Below, in pieces: positions 19,301-28,555 of a stretch of 64,000 nt of DNA (the stretch's first letter is position 1; each line of letters starts with the position of its first letter). This DNA comes from Nostoc parmelioides FACHB-3921 (GTDB lineage: Bacteria > Cyanobacteriota > Cyanobacteriia > Cyanobacteriales > Nostocaceae), in assembly GCF_014696625.1 (NCBI RefSeq), contig NZ_JACJQL010000010.1, forward strand, positions 62,001 through 126,000, in the 5' to 3' direction. A program made the translations under genes and the position numbers. The notes under the pieces are model-generated. The model ran no database searches, was not told the origin of the DNA, and saw nothing but the letters and a program-made list of their open reading frames with translations.

Positions 19301-19492
19301 ATGTTGATTCCTATTTTATTATTTGATGTAGCCTTGGTGGCGTGGTCACTGCACCTCATGGAGAAAGCTGTAGAGCATAAGGAATTTTCTCTCATGTTGG
19401 CAGGAACATTGGTGGCGCTAGCTGCTGCGGCTATGTTAGTAGTTTACTTTCTCATGGGGCATTGCATGAGCTATTTGTTACAAGTTAAGTAA
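19301..19492 (+). CDS. Small two-helix membrane protein
   Basis: A 63-residue protein with two hydrophobic helices, LIPILLFDVALVAWSLHLM and MLAGTLVALAAAAMLVVYFL, joined by a short charged turn (EKAVEHKEFS). The topology suggests a hairpin in the membrane. The function is unknown. It is 105 bases after hisF on the same strand, across AT-rich DNA, and probably has its own promoter. Confidence 0.65.
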   Translation: MLIPILLFDVALVAWSLHLMEKAVEHKEFSLMLAGTLVALAAAAMLVVYFLMGHCMSYLLQVK

Positions 19493-19736
19493 CTTGTACT
19501 CACAAGCCATTATCATTAGATTGTATAGCCATAGCCAGATAGATTAGGACATCAAGCTCAGATAAAACCCTGACAAGGTAAGGCTTTCAAGTCTGTCAAC
19601 AGTCAACAGCTATACTTATGATATTGATTAGATTTGAGGAACTTGTGAGGAATTGGGGATTGGCAAAGAAAAAATCACCAATTACTCCATCAGCAGGAGA
19701 GTAGGGAGCTTTAGGCATTACCAACCTGCACAAATA

Positions 19737-21677
19737 TTATTTATACAAAAGTAATTTAATAGTGAAAGTAGTGCCTTGTCCTTCACCAGGGCTAGTGACA
19801 TGAATCGCCCCGCCGTGTAATTCTATGAGATAACGGGCGATCGCTAACCCTAAACCCAAACCATGTTGTTTATGTTGGCAGTCCGCTTGACGGTAGCGAT
19901 CAAAAACGTAGGGTAAAAATTCCGACTTAATACCAATACCTGTATCAGTAACTGTGATGTGAGCTTCAGAGTCTGTGTATGATAGTTGGACTGTGATCTG
20001 TCCCTCTGGAGGTGTGAATTTAATCGCATTTGAAAGTAGATTGCCTAAAACTTGTAACAGGCGATTGATATCACCAGGAATCAGTGGAATTGATTCATCT
20101 ATCACAGACTTTAAATGAATATTTTTGGCTTTTGCTGAGGGATAAGCAGTCTCAATTGCTACGCCGATAATAGCAGCTAAATCCACTTGGCAAAATTCCA
20201 ACTGTAACTTACCTCTGAGGACACGAGACATATCCAGTAAGTCTTCCAAGAGCTTTGACTGTGATTGAGCATTGCGTTCAATGGTTTCTAAAGCACGGGT
20301 AAATGTGGTTTCATCAAGCTGGCGAGTCCGTAGCAATTGTGACCAGCCGAGAATTGCATTCAGTGGCGATCGCAAATCATGAGATACCATAGCCACAAAC
20401 TCATCTTTCGTTTGGTTGGCGGCTTCTGCTTCCGCACGGGCTAATTTTTCTAATTGCAATAGTCGATTGCGTTCTGTTTCCGCACGTTTGCGATCGCTAA
20501 TATCGGTTGTACTGCCGACTACTCGCACTGGCTGGCCATTTTCATCTCTGGTGATTACGCCTTGATCTAAAACATATAAATACTGATTATTCTTGTGACG
20601 GATGCGATATTCAAAAGCATAACGATTTTGATGGATAGGCAACTTCTGAAATTCCTCAAGCATAAGTGCTTTATCTTCAGGATGGATTTTCTCTTGCCAC
20701 CATTCCAGGGTTGAGACTGCTTCTTCCAAAGAGTAGCCTAAAATCCGCGTCAATCCCTCCGTTCTGGTAACTCTACCTTTTGCTACATCCCATTCATATA
20801 TGAGAGCATTAACTGCGGCGGCGGCTAGTCGAAAACGTTCATTGCTAGAGCGTAGTTCTTCTTCAACTTGCTTACGAGCAGTGATATCAAAGGCTGTACC
20901 AACTATTTGGCGTGGTGAACCGTCAGCGTTCCTCATAAAGACGGAATTACGACTAAAAAACCAACACCATCCACCGTTGGCGTGGTGCATCCTATACTCG
21001 TGTTCGATGATGTCTCCATCCTTAGCTGAGTCAAATTGCTGGAATACTTGCGGAAGCCGAACAAAATCATCAGCGTGCATTAATTTGACAAGAAATTCGT
21101 TTCCTAAACCTTGAATTTCTTGCGGAGTGTAACCTAATAGATTACCAACCTTACCGTTAAGATAAACATTCCGCTTTTCCATCAAGTCGTAAACGTATAG
21201 AATTCCCGGAGTGGTTTCTGCAATGCGTTCAATAAATTTCTGGCTTGTATTTAACTGTTGCTCACTCCGGTACAGTTCTCGGCGTAATTGTGTTTGTGTG
21301 ATGGCTGAGTGAAGAGTTGAGCGCAAACGTTCTGCTGTTGTTTGTCCTTTCACTAGATAGTCATGAACACCACTTTTCATTGCTTGTACGGCGATCGCTT
21401 CATTGCCGTAACCCGTTAACATGACTATAGCTGGCATAGCTCCTTGCAGCAGCAGTTGCAATTCAGCCAAAAATTCCAGTCCATCTTGGTCTGGTAGTAA
21501 AAAGTCTAATAAAATTACATCAGGTTGCAACTGCCGACATAATTCCAGTGCTTCCTCTCCTGATTCCTGTTCTAGAATTGTATAGTGATGCTCTTGGTCT
21601 TGCTGAAGATAGCGGCGATAAACTTGGCGATCTTCAGCACAATCATCAATAATTAAAATGGTTAGCGGTTGTGCCAT
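19737..21677 (-). CDS. REC-PAS-PAS sensor histidine kinase
   Basis: A 646-residue cytoplasmic hybrid kinase with no membrane segments. The N-terminal receiver (LIIDDCAEDRQVYRRYLQQD, phospho-Asp in VILLDFLLPDQDG) covers residues 1-125. Two PAS/PAC modules follow at about 150-275 and 280-400 (each ending in an IxVxGTxxDIxxRK-type PAC). HisKA is EFVAMVSHDLRSPLNAILG. The HATPase has LGNLLSNAIKF, DTGIGI and GLGLGLAIAR. The start lies 2 bases after the stop of the CheY-like gene, so the kinase is translationally linked to it and to the phytochrome upstream. The N-terminal receiver suggests a downstream place in a phosphorelay. Confidence 0.92.
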   Translation of the reverse strand: MAQPLTILIIDDCAEDRQVYRRYLQQDQEHHYTILEQESGEEALELCRQLQPDVILLDFLLPDQDGLEFLAELQLLLQGAMPAIVMLTGYGNEAIAVQAMKSGVHDYLVKGQTTAERLRSTLHSAITQTQLRRELYRSEQQLNTSQKFIERIAETTPGILYVYDLMEKRNVYLNGKVGNLLGYTPQEIQGLGNEFLVKLMHADDFVRLPQVFQQFDSAKDGDIIEHEYRMHHANGGWCWFFSRNSVFMRNADGSPRQIVGTAFDITARKQVEEELRSSNERFRLAAAAVNALIYEWDVAKGRVTRTEGLTRILGYSLEEAVSTLEWWQEKIHPEDKALMLEEFQKLPIHQNRYAFEYRIRHKNNQYLYVLDQGVITRDENGQPVRVVGSTTDISDRKRAETERNRLLQLEKLARAEAEAANQTKDEFVAMVSHDLRSPLNAILGWSQLLRTRQLDETTFTRALETIERNAQSQSKLLEDLLDMSRVLRGKLQLEFCQVDLAAIIGVAIETAYPSAKAKNIHLKSVIDESIPLIPGDINRLLQVLGNLLSNAIKFTPPEGQITVQLSYTDSEAHITVTDTGIGIKSEFLPYVFDRYRQADCQHKQHGLGLGLAIARYLIELHGGAIHVTSPGEGQGTTFTIKLLLYK

Positions 21678-21679
21678 GA

Positions 21680-22135
21680 CTAATTGCTAACAGCATCAGG
21701 AAGAATCACAATATCTAACCAATAAGTTAAAAAACTGTGAATTGTTTTAACTAAACGGTTTATATCTATAGGCTTAAGGATATAACTAGCGGCGCAATAT
21801 CGGTAACATATTTCAATATCTTTAGGATTACAAGAAGTTGTGAGGACAATCACAGGAATATGTTTGAGGTTACGATCCTGTTTAATTTGAGCTAATATTT
21901 CTCGTCCATCGGTTCCCGGTAAATTTAAATCCAGCAAAATAATTGAGGGACAAGGAGCCATTTCCGGGTCGAGATAAGCTCCTGTATGGTAGAGAAAATC
22001 TAAAGCATCCTCGCCATCAGTGCAACGAAAAACAGGATTTAACACCACTTCTCGTTGCATGACTCGTTGAAAAGCTTCAAAGTCTTCGTCACTATCTTCA
22101 ATTACTAATAAGGGTTGGGTGTTGCTACCAATCAT
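21680..22135 (-). CDS. CheY-like response regulator linked to phytochrome (Rcp type)
   Basis: A 151-residue single-domain receiver. The acidic pocket is [14 protein letters not shown], the phospho-Asp is in [18 protein letters not shown], and the Thr and Lys are in PVIVLTTS and YILKPID. The C-terminal extension resembles the Rcp1 family that accepts phosphate from cyanobacterial phytochromes. It lies 97 bases downstream of the phytochrome gene and directly upstream of the REC-PAS-PAS kinase, so the three genes form a light-signalling operon. Confidence 0.92.
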   Translation of the reverse strand: MIGSNTQPLLVIEDSDEDFEAFQRVMQREVVLNPVFRCTDGEDALDFLYHTGAYLDPEMAPCPSIILLDLNLPGTDGREILAQIKQDRNLKHIPVIVLTTSCNPKDIEICYRYCAASYILKPIDINRLVKTIHSFLTYWLDIVILPDAVSN

Positions 22136-22232
22136 CTGGGGAGTGCTGAAAAGTTCTCTGAATTATGAATTTTACTGGAGCAGCCTAGCTGTAGGCTATG
22201 AGTGAATTTTAAATTTTCAATTAGTCATGTTT

Positions 22233-24488
22233 CTACCCATCTTGCAGTGTGAAGTAGAAGGTACTACCTTCACCGTAGGTTGAATCCACCCAAATTTTAC
22301 CGCCATGTCGTTCGACAATTTTTTTGGCTATGGTGAGTCCTGCGCCTGTACCACCGCCATATTTGCTAGGGCTGTGTAGTCGTTTGAAGATGCGGAAAAT
22401 GGTTTCAAAGTGTTTTTCCCGAATACCAATACCATTATCTCGCACGTAAAATGTGGGTGGTAGGGGTGGGTTGTCAATGCAGCCAATTTCAATCCATTTG
22501 TTGGCTTTGTCGTTGTATTTGATGGAGTTGGCAATTAGATTACTGAAGACTTCACCGACTTGGATGCGATCGCAGTACACTACAGGCAGTAATTGTACAA
22601 TCCTAATTTCCACCCCTGTCTCCTCAATTCGCCCACTTAACATATCTAGAATGCGATGCACAATTTCATTGAGGTCGGTGTCCTGCATGGATAAATCAAC
22701 CCGTCCCAAACGAGAAAAATGCAGCAGCGAATCAATTAAATCTTCCATCCGTTGGGTGAGACGAATCAGGGTGAGTAACTTTTCTTTTCCTTGTGCATCG
22801 ATTATTTCGCCATAATCTTCCATCAAAAAGTTGGAATAATTATGAATACCCCGTAGTGGTTCTTTCAAGTCGTGAGAAGCGATATAAGCAAAAGCATCTA
22901 GTTCCTGATTACTGCGTTCTAGTTCAATATTTAACTGTGCTAGTTCATCTGCTTTTTGCAAAACTATACCAATAATTGCGCTCCTTAACTCTAGTGCTGC
23001 ATTCACTTCATAAGATTTCCACGGATGTGACTTCAAAAGTACTGTTTCTTTCCATAATTCAAAAGACTTACGAGGCGATAAACGTATTCCGCCATTTGCT
23101 ACTACTTCTACAGGTTTATGAGGATTTCCTCCCCAATTTACAGTTCTTACCACCTCTGGACGAAACCATAAAATATAGTTTTTCTGACTTCTAGAAATAG
23201 AAAGTGCTATCAAGCCGCTAGCGACATCCCGTAACCTTTCTGCATCTGGATAAACTGTTGCTAGTGAATCTGTAGCAAAAATCTCCTCATGTATATTTTG
23301 ACTCATCCATTCCACAAGAATTTGCATATCTGGGATTGGAGGAACTTGACCGACTGTACAACAATTGCCGTTAAAACAAACTGCCGCTCCTTGTGCGTTT
23401 ACTAGGTCAAGTATATTCGGTTGATGATTCATTAAGGCGTTAATAAAGTCATTTTCCGCCGACATATATTGGACTAATTTGCTATGCACAGATTTCACTT
23501 GAATTTTATCTTCTGTATCTTCACTATCTTCCTTAGCACTCATTTCTACAGAAGTCATTTGTCCTAGAAATTCACAGGCGCTTCGTATTTCATAGGGTAT
23601 ATATTTTGGTGATTGATGATGGCAAGCAATGAGTCCCCATAACTTCTGATTTTTCATGATAGAAATCGACATGGAAGCTGTCACTCCCATATTCTGCATA
23701 TATTCAATATGTAATGGGGAGACACTACGAAGAATTGAGCGACTTAAATCTAAAGGCTGATTATTAAGGGGATTATTAATAGGAATAATTGGGACTGGTT
23801 GATATTGAGCATCTGGAATTAGCCTCAGCCAGTTTTGGCTATAGAGTTTTCTAGCTTGTTGGGGAATATCAGATGCTGGATAATGTAACCCTAAATAAGA
23901 TGTAAGATATTCTGGTCTTACTTCGGCAATAACTTTACCATTCCACTGTTCATCAAAGCGGTAAACCATCACTCTATCAAAGCCAGTAATTTTTCGGACT
24001 TCTTGAGCTAATATCTGGCTGATTTCTGTTATATTTGCTGCACCTTGGAGTTTTAGCATCGCTAGCTTTACAAGGTGATAAAATCGGAAAAATGAATAAT
24101 TCTTGTCTGATAAATTAGCTTCCAATTCTAAAATCAACAAACCATTAGAACGATGGGCAATAACATCGAATGTCATGCTTTCATTATTTGATTTTAGAAT
24201 CAATTCCAGGGGATTAATAATTTGCAAGTCTTCCTGTGCTAGACAATCCTTTAATAAACTAATTTGTTCTGTTTCTAGTAAACAGCTTAAATGTTGATTG
24301 AGTAACTGTTCGGGATGTCTTCCCAAGATATTGAATGTATTATCACTAACTTGCAGAATCGTTAAGTCTGCTTCTTGTAATGCTAAAAGTACTCCATGAG
24401 GTTGAATTAACCCAGGAATATGAATTGGCTCTTTGTTACAGTTACTGAGGTCTACCTGAAAGGGAATAGTGATATCGTTGATGTTCAC
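22233..24488 (-). CDS. aphB: Bacteriophytochrome-type sensor histidine kinase (AphB/CphB class)
   Basis: A 751-residue red/far-red light sensor kinase. The PAS part has Cys17 in SNCNKEPIHIPG, the site where biliverdin attaches in bacteriophytochromes. The GAF domain has HYPASDIPQQAR. At residue 259, where Cph1 has its chromophore Cys, there is Leu (SVSPLH), so biliverdin at Cys17 is expected instead of phycocyanobilin at the GAF Cys. PHY follows with a tongue-like WGGNPHKP. HisKA is AYIASHDLKEPLRGIHNYSN, and the HATPase has SNLIANSIKYND and VRDNGIGI. It heads the three-gene operon. The symbol is by resemblance to the Anabaena protein of this class. Confidence 0.9.
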   Translation of the reverse strand: MNINDITIPFQVDLSNCNKEPIHIPGLIQPHGVLLALQEADLTILQVSDNTFNILGRHPEQLLNQHLSCLLETEQISLLKDCLAQEDLQIINPLELILKSNNESMTFDVIAHRSNGLLILELEANLSDKNYSFFRFYHLVKLAMLKLQGAANITEISQILAQEVRKITGFDRVMVYRFDEQWNGKVIAEVRPEYLTSYLGLHYPASDIPQQARKLYSQNWLRLIPDAQYQPVPIIPINNPLNNQPLDLSRSILRSVSPLHIEYMQNMGVTASMSISIMKNQKLWGLIACHHQSPKYIPYEIRSACEFLGQMTSVEMSAKEDSEDTEDKIQVKSVHSKLVQYMSAENDFINALMNHQPNILDLVNAQGAAVCFNGNCCTVGQVPPIPDMQILVEWMSQNIHEEIFATDSLATVYPDAERLRDVASGLIALSISRSQKNYILWFRPEVVRTVNWGGNPHKPVEVVANGGIRLSPRKSFELWKETVLLKSHPWKSYEVNAALELRSAIIGIVLQKADELAQLNIELERSNQELDAFAYIASHDLKEPLRGIHNYSNFLMEDYGEIIDAQGKEKLLTLIRLTQRMEDLIDSLLHFSRLGRVDLSMQDTDLNEIVHRILDMLSGRIEETGVEIRIVQLLPVVYCDRIQVGEVFSNLIANSIKYNDKANKWIEIGCIDNPPLPPTFYVRDNGIGIREKHFETIFRIFKRLHSPSKYGGGTGAGLTIAKKIVERHGGKIWVDSTYGEGSTFYFTLQDG

Positions 24489-24827
24489 TTCTCAGTCCTT
24501 AAGATTACAACCAGTAGCAAGACTGATTTTTGATGTAACAATTCTCTTGAAGCATCAAACAATACTGAAGTCTTGTCCATCAAAAATACTTGACTGTCTC
24601 AGCATAACAATTTGTGCAGATATGAGTAATCATCTCTGTACTCATTATCTTTGCTGACATACATGAGTAGGCTTATATTCGATTCAAAATGCTAAATATA
24701 GGCGTAAGACTTTGTTTGTGGAAGTATAAATAAAGATGTAGTTGTATTAAATCAAATAAAGCGATCGCCATCCTATATGATTTTTTCGCAGCTAGGTGCG
24801 ATGACAACAGCCTTTTTTCCCTACTCT
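24489..24827. other. Promoter region of the phytochrome operon, otherwise empty
   Basis: A 339-base gap between the CDF gene and the phytochrome gene. The part next to 24488 must carry the phytochrome promoter. No convincing RNA, repeat or open frame was seen; one HIP1 octamer core (GCGATCGC) lies near 24763. Confidence 0.4.
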
Positions 24828-25730
24828 CTATTTCGACCCCGTTTCAAAAGTGATTTGCTCAGACTCATAGTTTGGTGGTTCGACGTGAATAATAATCCTG
24901 ACTGGACTGAAGCGTTCTTCTAGCCGTCTTTCGACTTCTTCGGTGATGCGATGAGCAGTTTCCACATCTGGCGCATCGACTATTAAGTGCATTTCCATGA
25001 AGACTTGACGACCGAGGACACCCCGTGAGGCGATATCGTGACAATTAATGACCCCAGGTACAGCAACGGCGATCGCGTGTATGGCTTCTGGTGCGATCGC
25101 CATTTGATCTACCAACCAAGGTAAATTCTCTTTTAAAACTGACCAACCACTCCAAAATACCAACAACGCCACCGGAAACGCTAACACTATATCTAGCCAT
25201 TGATACCCAAGCCAAACCCCAATCAAACCAAATATTACCGAGATTGTTACCCACACATCACTCATAGTATGGGTTGCATCAGCAATTAAGATTTGACTAC
25301 CTACCCGCTTACCCTCAGCGCGTTCATAGAAAGCCACAAAAATATTTACTCCCAGGACAATCAGCAACAACCACAACTCAGGCGCTGAAATTCTTACATC
25401 TGCGCCACCCTTGAGAATGCGCTCAATCGCACCTTGGAGAATTTCAAAGCAGGCTATTCCTAAAAAGGCGGCGATTCCCAAAGCACCCACAGCTTCAAAT
25501 TTGTGGTGTCCGTAAGGATGCTCGCGATCGGGATACGGAGAGGAAAAGCTACTGGCGAATAATCCGAGAATATTGTTAGCACTATCTGTCACACTATGCA
25601 AAGCATCGGCTAACAAGCTGAGAGAACCAGTCCAATACCCTACAACTGCTTTTAACCCCATAACAAACAAGTTAAGCAGTAAGGTAATTAGTAAAACTTT
25701 GCGTACCGCCGCACGGTTATCGTAAGCCAT
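24828..25730 (-). CDS. Cation diffusion facilitator family exporter
   Basis: A 300-residue CDF transporter that moves divalent metal (usually Zn2+, or Fe2+, Co2+, Mn2+) out of the cytoplasm in exchange for protons. Six membrane helices cover residues about 10-215. The metal site is built from LLADALHSVTDSANN in helix 2 and ADATHTMSDVWVT in helix 5. The histidine between helices (REHPYGHHKFE) is typical. A C-terminal ferredoxin-like domain (FMEMHLIVDAPDVETAHRI) follows. The HSxxD and HTxxD pattern suggests the Zn/Fe-type cluster, but the metal is not decided. Confidence 0.9.
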   Translation of the reverse strand: MAYDNRAAVRKVLLITLLLNLFVMGLKAVVGYWTGSLSLLADALHSVTDSANNILGLFASSFSSPYPDREHPYGHHKFEAVGALGIAAFLGIACFEILQGAIERILKGGADVRISAPELWLLLIVLGVNIFVAFYERAEGKRVGSQILIADATHTMSDVWVTISVIFGLIGVWLGYQWLDIVLAFPVALLVFWSGWSVLKENLPWLVDQMAIAPEAIHAIAVAVPGVINCHDIASRGVLGRQVFMEMHLIVDAPDVETAHRITEEVERRLEERFSPVRIIIHVEPPNYESEQITFETGSK

Positions 25731-26679
25731 AGATATTTTTAAACACCCAGTTCTATGACTTCTAAGTTTACTTCTAATGTAGATATTTAAACATCAATCA
25801 AATGTATCAAAGTCTTACACCATAAGAGTTATATATCTCTATTGTCGTTAATTTAATATCTATTTTATTGAGACTAATTATAATTTAAAACTGTCATAAC
25901 ATAGGTAAATAGTAGTAATTACTTGAAAAAACATAGCATATTTTTATCATTAAGAGTCAACGGTCAACAGTCCTTCTTCATCTCCCCCACCCTCCGTTTT
26001 TCTGGGGAAATGGACAAAAAAAATGCCAAATTGGCTGAATTGGGTGCAGGAAAATAGTATTCTGTATTTTAGGTAACTGTTTTGCGATACATTTTTTGTC
26101 TGTAAAAATAGTATCTGGGGTTAAGAAATGGTAATAAATTTTCAATATCCTAACGGCAAAATTCAAAGATGGAAAAATCAAAGTGAATGCTCTTCATCAC
26201 TTATTTACTATTTTTAGCCTTCCAGAACCGAAAAGATTACACATCATCAAGTCAGCAAAACTTTTCTTGGGCAACTGCTAACTATTTTTACGATTACTAG
26301 ACCTAGTCCTTATAACAAGCATTAATTGATTAAAAAATCATGATAAGTGCTTCTAAGTTCTTATAATTGAATAATTTGACTTAACTCAACTAGTGTAGTT
26401 GAAAAGCAAAATTGATGGAGCTAAGACGGCTATCTCAATAGCAAATGAAATGACCAACAGCAAAGTTTTCATTTAATTCAGCTTCCATGAAAATATCATT
26501 TCTAAAATGTAGTTGCTTCACGACGCTAGCACCTAAATATGCTCAAAAATCATTCATAATAAGGCACTTTACCAAACCATCAATTTCGGATATTTTATTT
26601 TTTGGTATAACCTAAACGGATAAAAATTGGTGGGAATAGTCTATAACTTTCATATTTAGATAAATATCTGCAAGACATT
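25731..26679. other. Long AT-rich intergenic region before the hetP-family gene
   Basis: A 949-base stretch with no convincing gene. A 67-codon minus-strand frame at 25978-26181 has poor composition and is rejected. The DNA is very AT-rich with scattered T-runs. Its length upstream of a developmental gene suggests a long regulated leader and promoter. I searched for an NtcA-type GTA-N8-TAC box and for the HetR palindrome and found neither in perfect form. Confidence 0.45.
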
Positions 26680-26973
26680 ATGAACTACCACATAAATTCT
26701 TCCCAAAATCGGTTTCACAAAATAATTACTACTGAACAATTGAATCAAGTAATTGAAGCTATTACTGATGGAAGATATTCTTGGGCCTGTGTTTTAATTT
26801 TACGTTTTGTTGGGTACAATCCTCTCCATTTCATTCCCCAACGGACTTATAGCCGTCTCATGAAGGACAATAGACAAGTTGCCAATATACCTGCTTCCTT
26901 AAATAATGGAAAATCCATAAGTGCCAATTCTTCTGTCACTAACTCTAGCGTAATTAATAAGGTTTCTTCTTAG
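26680..26973 (+). CDS. HetP-family heterocyst commitment regulator
   Basis: A 97-residue member of the HetP family, which controls commitment to heterocyst differentiation in Anabaena. The family core is TTEQLNQVIEAITDGRYS, then WACVLILRFVGYNPLHFIP and RTYSRLMKDN. The last 35 residues are a low-complexity Ser/Asn tail (SANSSVTNSSVINK). The protein is shorter than HetP itself and fits the paralogues known in Nostoc PCC 7120. It stands alone after a 949-base AT-rich gap, as expected for a separately regulated gene. Confidence 0.88.
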   Translation: MNYHINSSQNRFHKIITTEQLNQVIEAITDGRYSWACVLILRFVGYNPLHFIPQRTYSRLMKDNRQVANIPASLNNGKSISANSSVTNSSVINKVSS

Positions 26974-27312
26974 AGTTTAAACCAGTCGAATAGTTCTGAT
27001 TACTTAACAACCTCTGAACCAGATAAGATGGGAAATATCCCAGGGTATTTAGAAACAAAAACAGCAGCAATACATAGCAGGAATAAATAGAAACATGACT
27101 TATACAAATTCTCTATGAAGTTGCACCAAATAAATGATGTAGTCACGCCAATAGATATACGGTATTAAACACCCAGGTTGTTTGTTGAAACTGGGTGTAA
27201 GGCGGCTTCCCTGCGGGACGCTGGGCGTAGCTTGCTTATTTGCAGGATTAAGCCGTAAGCGTCAATCAAACGGGTATAGGAGCGTGAATGTTTAAAGCCC
27301 TTACCCCCTGTT
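26974..27312. other. Intergenic repeat region after the hetP-family gene
   Basis: A 339-base gap with two repeat features. An inverted pair ACACCCAG (27169-27176) and CTGGGTGT (27191-27198) forms a hairpin without a T-run. Next to it, 27201-27237 is a GC-rich patch (GGCGGCTTCCCTGCGGGACG and on) of the dispersed short repeat common in Nostoc genomes. No open frame of note. Confidence 0.5.
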
Positions 27313-27417
27313 TTATTTCCTCTGGGTTGTAAATACAAACCACATCACAACAACCATCAGACCCAAATAAGCTGATACGGTTAACCATTCTTGCCAGCTA
27401 CCAGATAAATAATTCAT
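27313..27417 (-). CDS. Possible 34-residue single-helix membrane protein
   Basis: A short ATG-to-TAA frame of 35 codons. It encodes MNYLSGSWQEWLTV, a strong hydrophobic segment (SAYLGLMVVVMWFVF), and a basic end TTQRK. This is the layout of small photosynthetic or respiratory complex subunits: short polar start, one transmembrane helix, positive cytoplasmic tail. An in-frame TAA lies 7 codons upstream and no strong Shine-Dalgarno is present. I do not recognise it as a known subunit such as PetN, PsbM or PsaM. Confidence 0.45.
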   Translation of the reverse strand: MNYLSGSWQEWLTVSAYLGLMVVVMWFVFTTQRK

Positions 27418-27626
27418 CAGTAAAAACGCGGTAAATTACAACAAAATCTCTGTTTATCTCCATCCTATGCCCTCAAACTCTCAGTATATTCCTCGTTGAA
27501 ACCACAAAAAATTTCTGCTGTTTTTCCGGAATTGCCAAAAATGCCGTGGTATTACCTATCAGTACAGCGAATTATACAGAACTTCTATATCAAAACCGTT
27601 GGGGAATATATCCCCACTGCATTTAC

Positions 27627-27655
27627 AAAAGCCCGGACATAACCACCGGGCTTTT
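27627..27655 (+). terminator. Strong intrinsic terminator with no annotated gene before it
   Basis: A perfect 10-bp stem, AAAAGCCCGG at 27627-27636 and CCGGGCTTTT at 27646-27655, with a 9-base loop. A small GGGGA/TCCCC hairpin lies just before it at 27601-27615. No plus-strand gene ends nearby, since the hetP-family gene stops 650 bases earlier and the SDR gene begins 82 bases later. It may end a small RNA or act as an attenuator for the SDR gene. Confidence 0.75.
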
Positions 27656-27736
27656 GTCTGTGATATCCCCCTGTGGTAGCAAACAGCATACTAATATTTT
27701 TGAGTAGATTAAAAATAGGCTATCTCTAGGACAGTT

Positions 27737-28555
27737 ATGACTTTTGGAAGAACTGAAGATTTGGTGTTAGTTGTTGGTGCGACTGGTGGAGTAGGACAAA
27801 TCGTAGTTGGTAAGTTATTGGAGAAGGGTGCAAAGGTTCGCATCCTCACACGAAACGCCGAAAAAGCCAAAAAGCTGTTCAATGACAAAGTTGAGGTTTT
27901 TGTGGGCGACATCCGCGAAGCCAGCACACTCCCAGCAGCAGTTGATAATGTCACTCATATTATATGTTGTACTGGAACTACAGCTTTTCCCTCTGCTAGA
28001 TGGGAATTTGACCCAGAACCCAACTTTTTTGAATGGGGTAAAATTCTTCTAGATTCTAACTATAGAGAAGCAACGGCAAAAAATACTCCCGCAAAAGTTG
28101 ATGCAAAGGGTGTGAGTAACTTAGTCGCCGCCGCACCTCAAAATTTGAGCAGGTTTGTGTTTGTCTCTTCCGTGGGGATTCTCCGCAAGGATCAACCGCC
28201 TTTTAATATTTTGAATGCTTTTGGTGTGCTAGATGCCAAAAAAAAAGGAGAGGAAGCGATTATTAATTCTGGGTTACCTTATACCATCATTCGCCCAGGA
28301 CGATTAATTGATGGCCCCTATACTTCCTATGACCTGAATACACTCTTGAAAGCAACCACGGACGGTAAGCAAAACGTGGTTATCGGCAAAGGTGACACCT
28401 TAGCAGGGGATGCTAGTAGAATTGATGTCGCCGCAGCTTGTGTGGAATCCATTTTTTATTCAGCTAGTGAAGGAGAAGTTTTTGAACTGGTCTCTAAGGG
28501 AACAAGACCACCTACTATTGACTGGGAAAGACTGTTTTCTCAGCTTGAGAATTAG
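27737..28555 (+). CDS. NAD(P)-binding atypical SDR (Ycf39/Tic62-like)
   Basis: A 272-residue atypical short-chain dehydrogenase. The cofactor motif is VLVVGATGGVGQIVVGKL near residue 10, followed by VRILTRNAEKAK with the Arg that favours NADP. HIICCTGTTAFPS and FVFVSSVGI form later strands, and PYTIIRPGRLIDGP is typical of this group in cyanobacteria and plastids. Members act as NADP-dependent reductases or assembly factors; the exact role is not clear here. The preceding attenuator-like hairpin may regulate it. Confidence 0.83.
   Translation: MTFGRTEDLVLVVGATGGVGQIVVGKLLEKGAKVRILTRNAEKAKKLFNDKVEVFVGDIREASTLPAAVDNVTHIICCTGTTAFPSARWEFDPEPNFFEWGKILLDSNYREATAKNTPAKVDAKGVSNLVAAAPQNLSRFVFVSSVGILRKDQPPFNILNAFGVLDAKKKGEEAIINSGLPYTIIRPGRLIDGPYTSYDLNTLLKATTDGKQNVVIGKGDTLAGDASRIDVAAACVESIFYSASEGEVFELVSKGTRPPTIDWERLFSQLEN

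Noticed and set aside
25978-26181. 67-codon minus-strand frame in the gap before the hetP-family gene
   Set aside because: Composition is like AT-rich random frame, no start context and no recognisable motif.
24489-27736. Search for riboswitches and for 6S, tmRNA or Yfr-type RNAs in the long gaps
   Set aside because: No conserved core sequence was seen; only the orphan terminator at 27.6 kb stood out.
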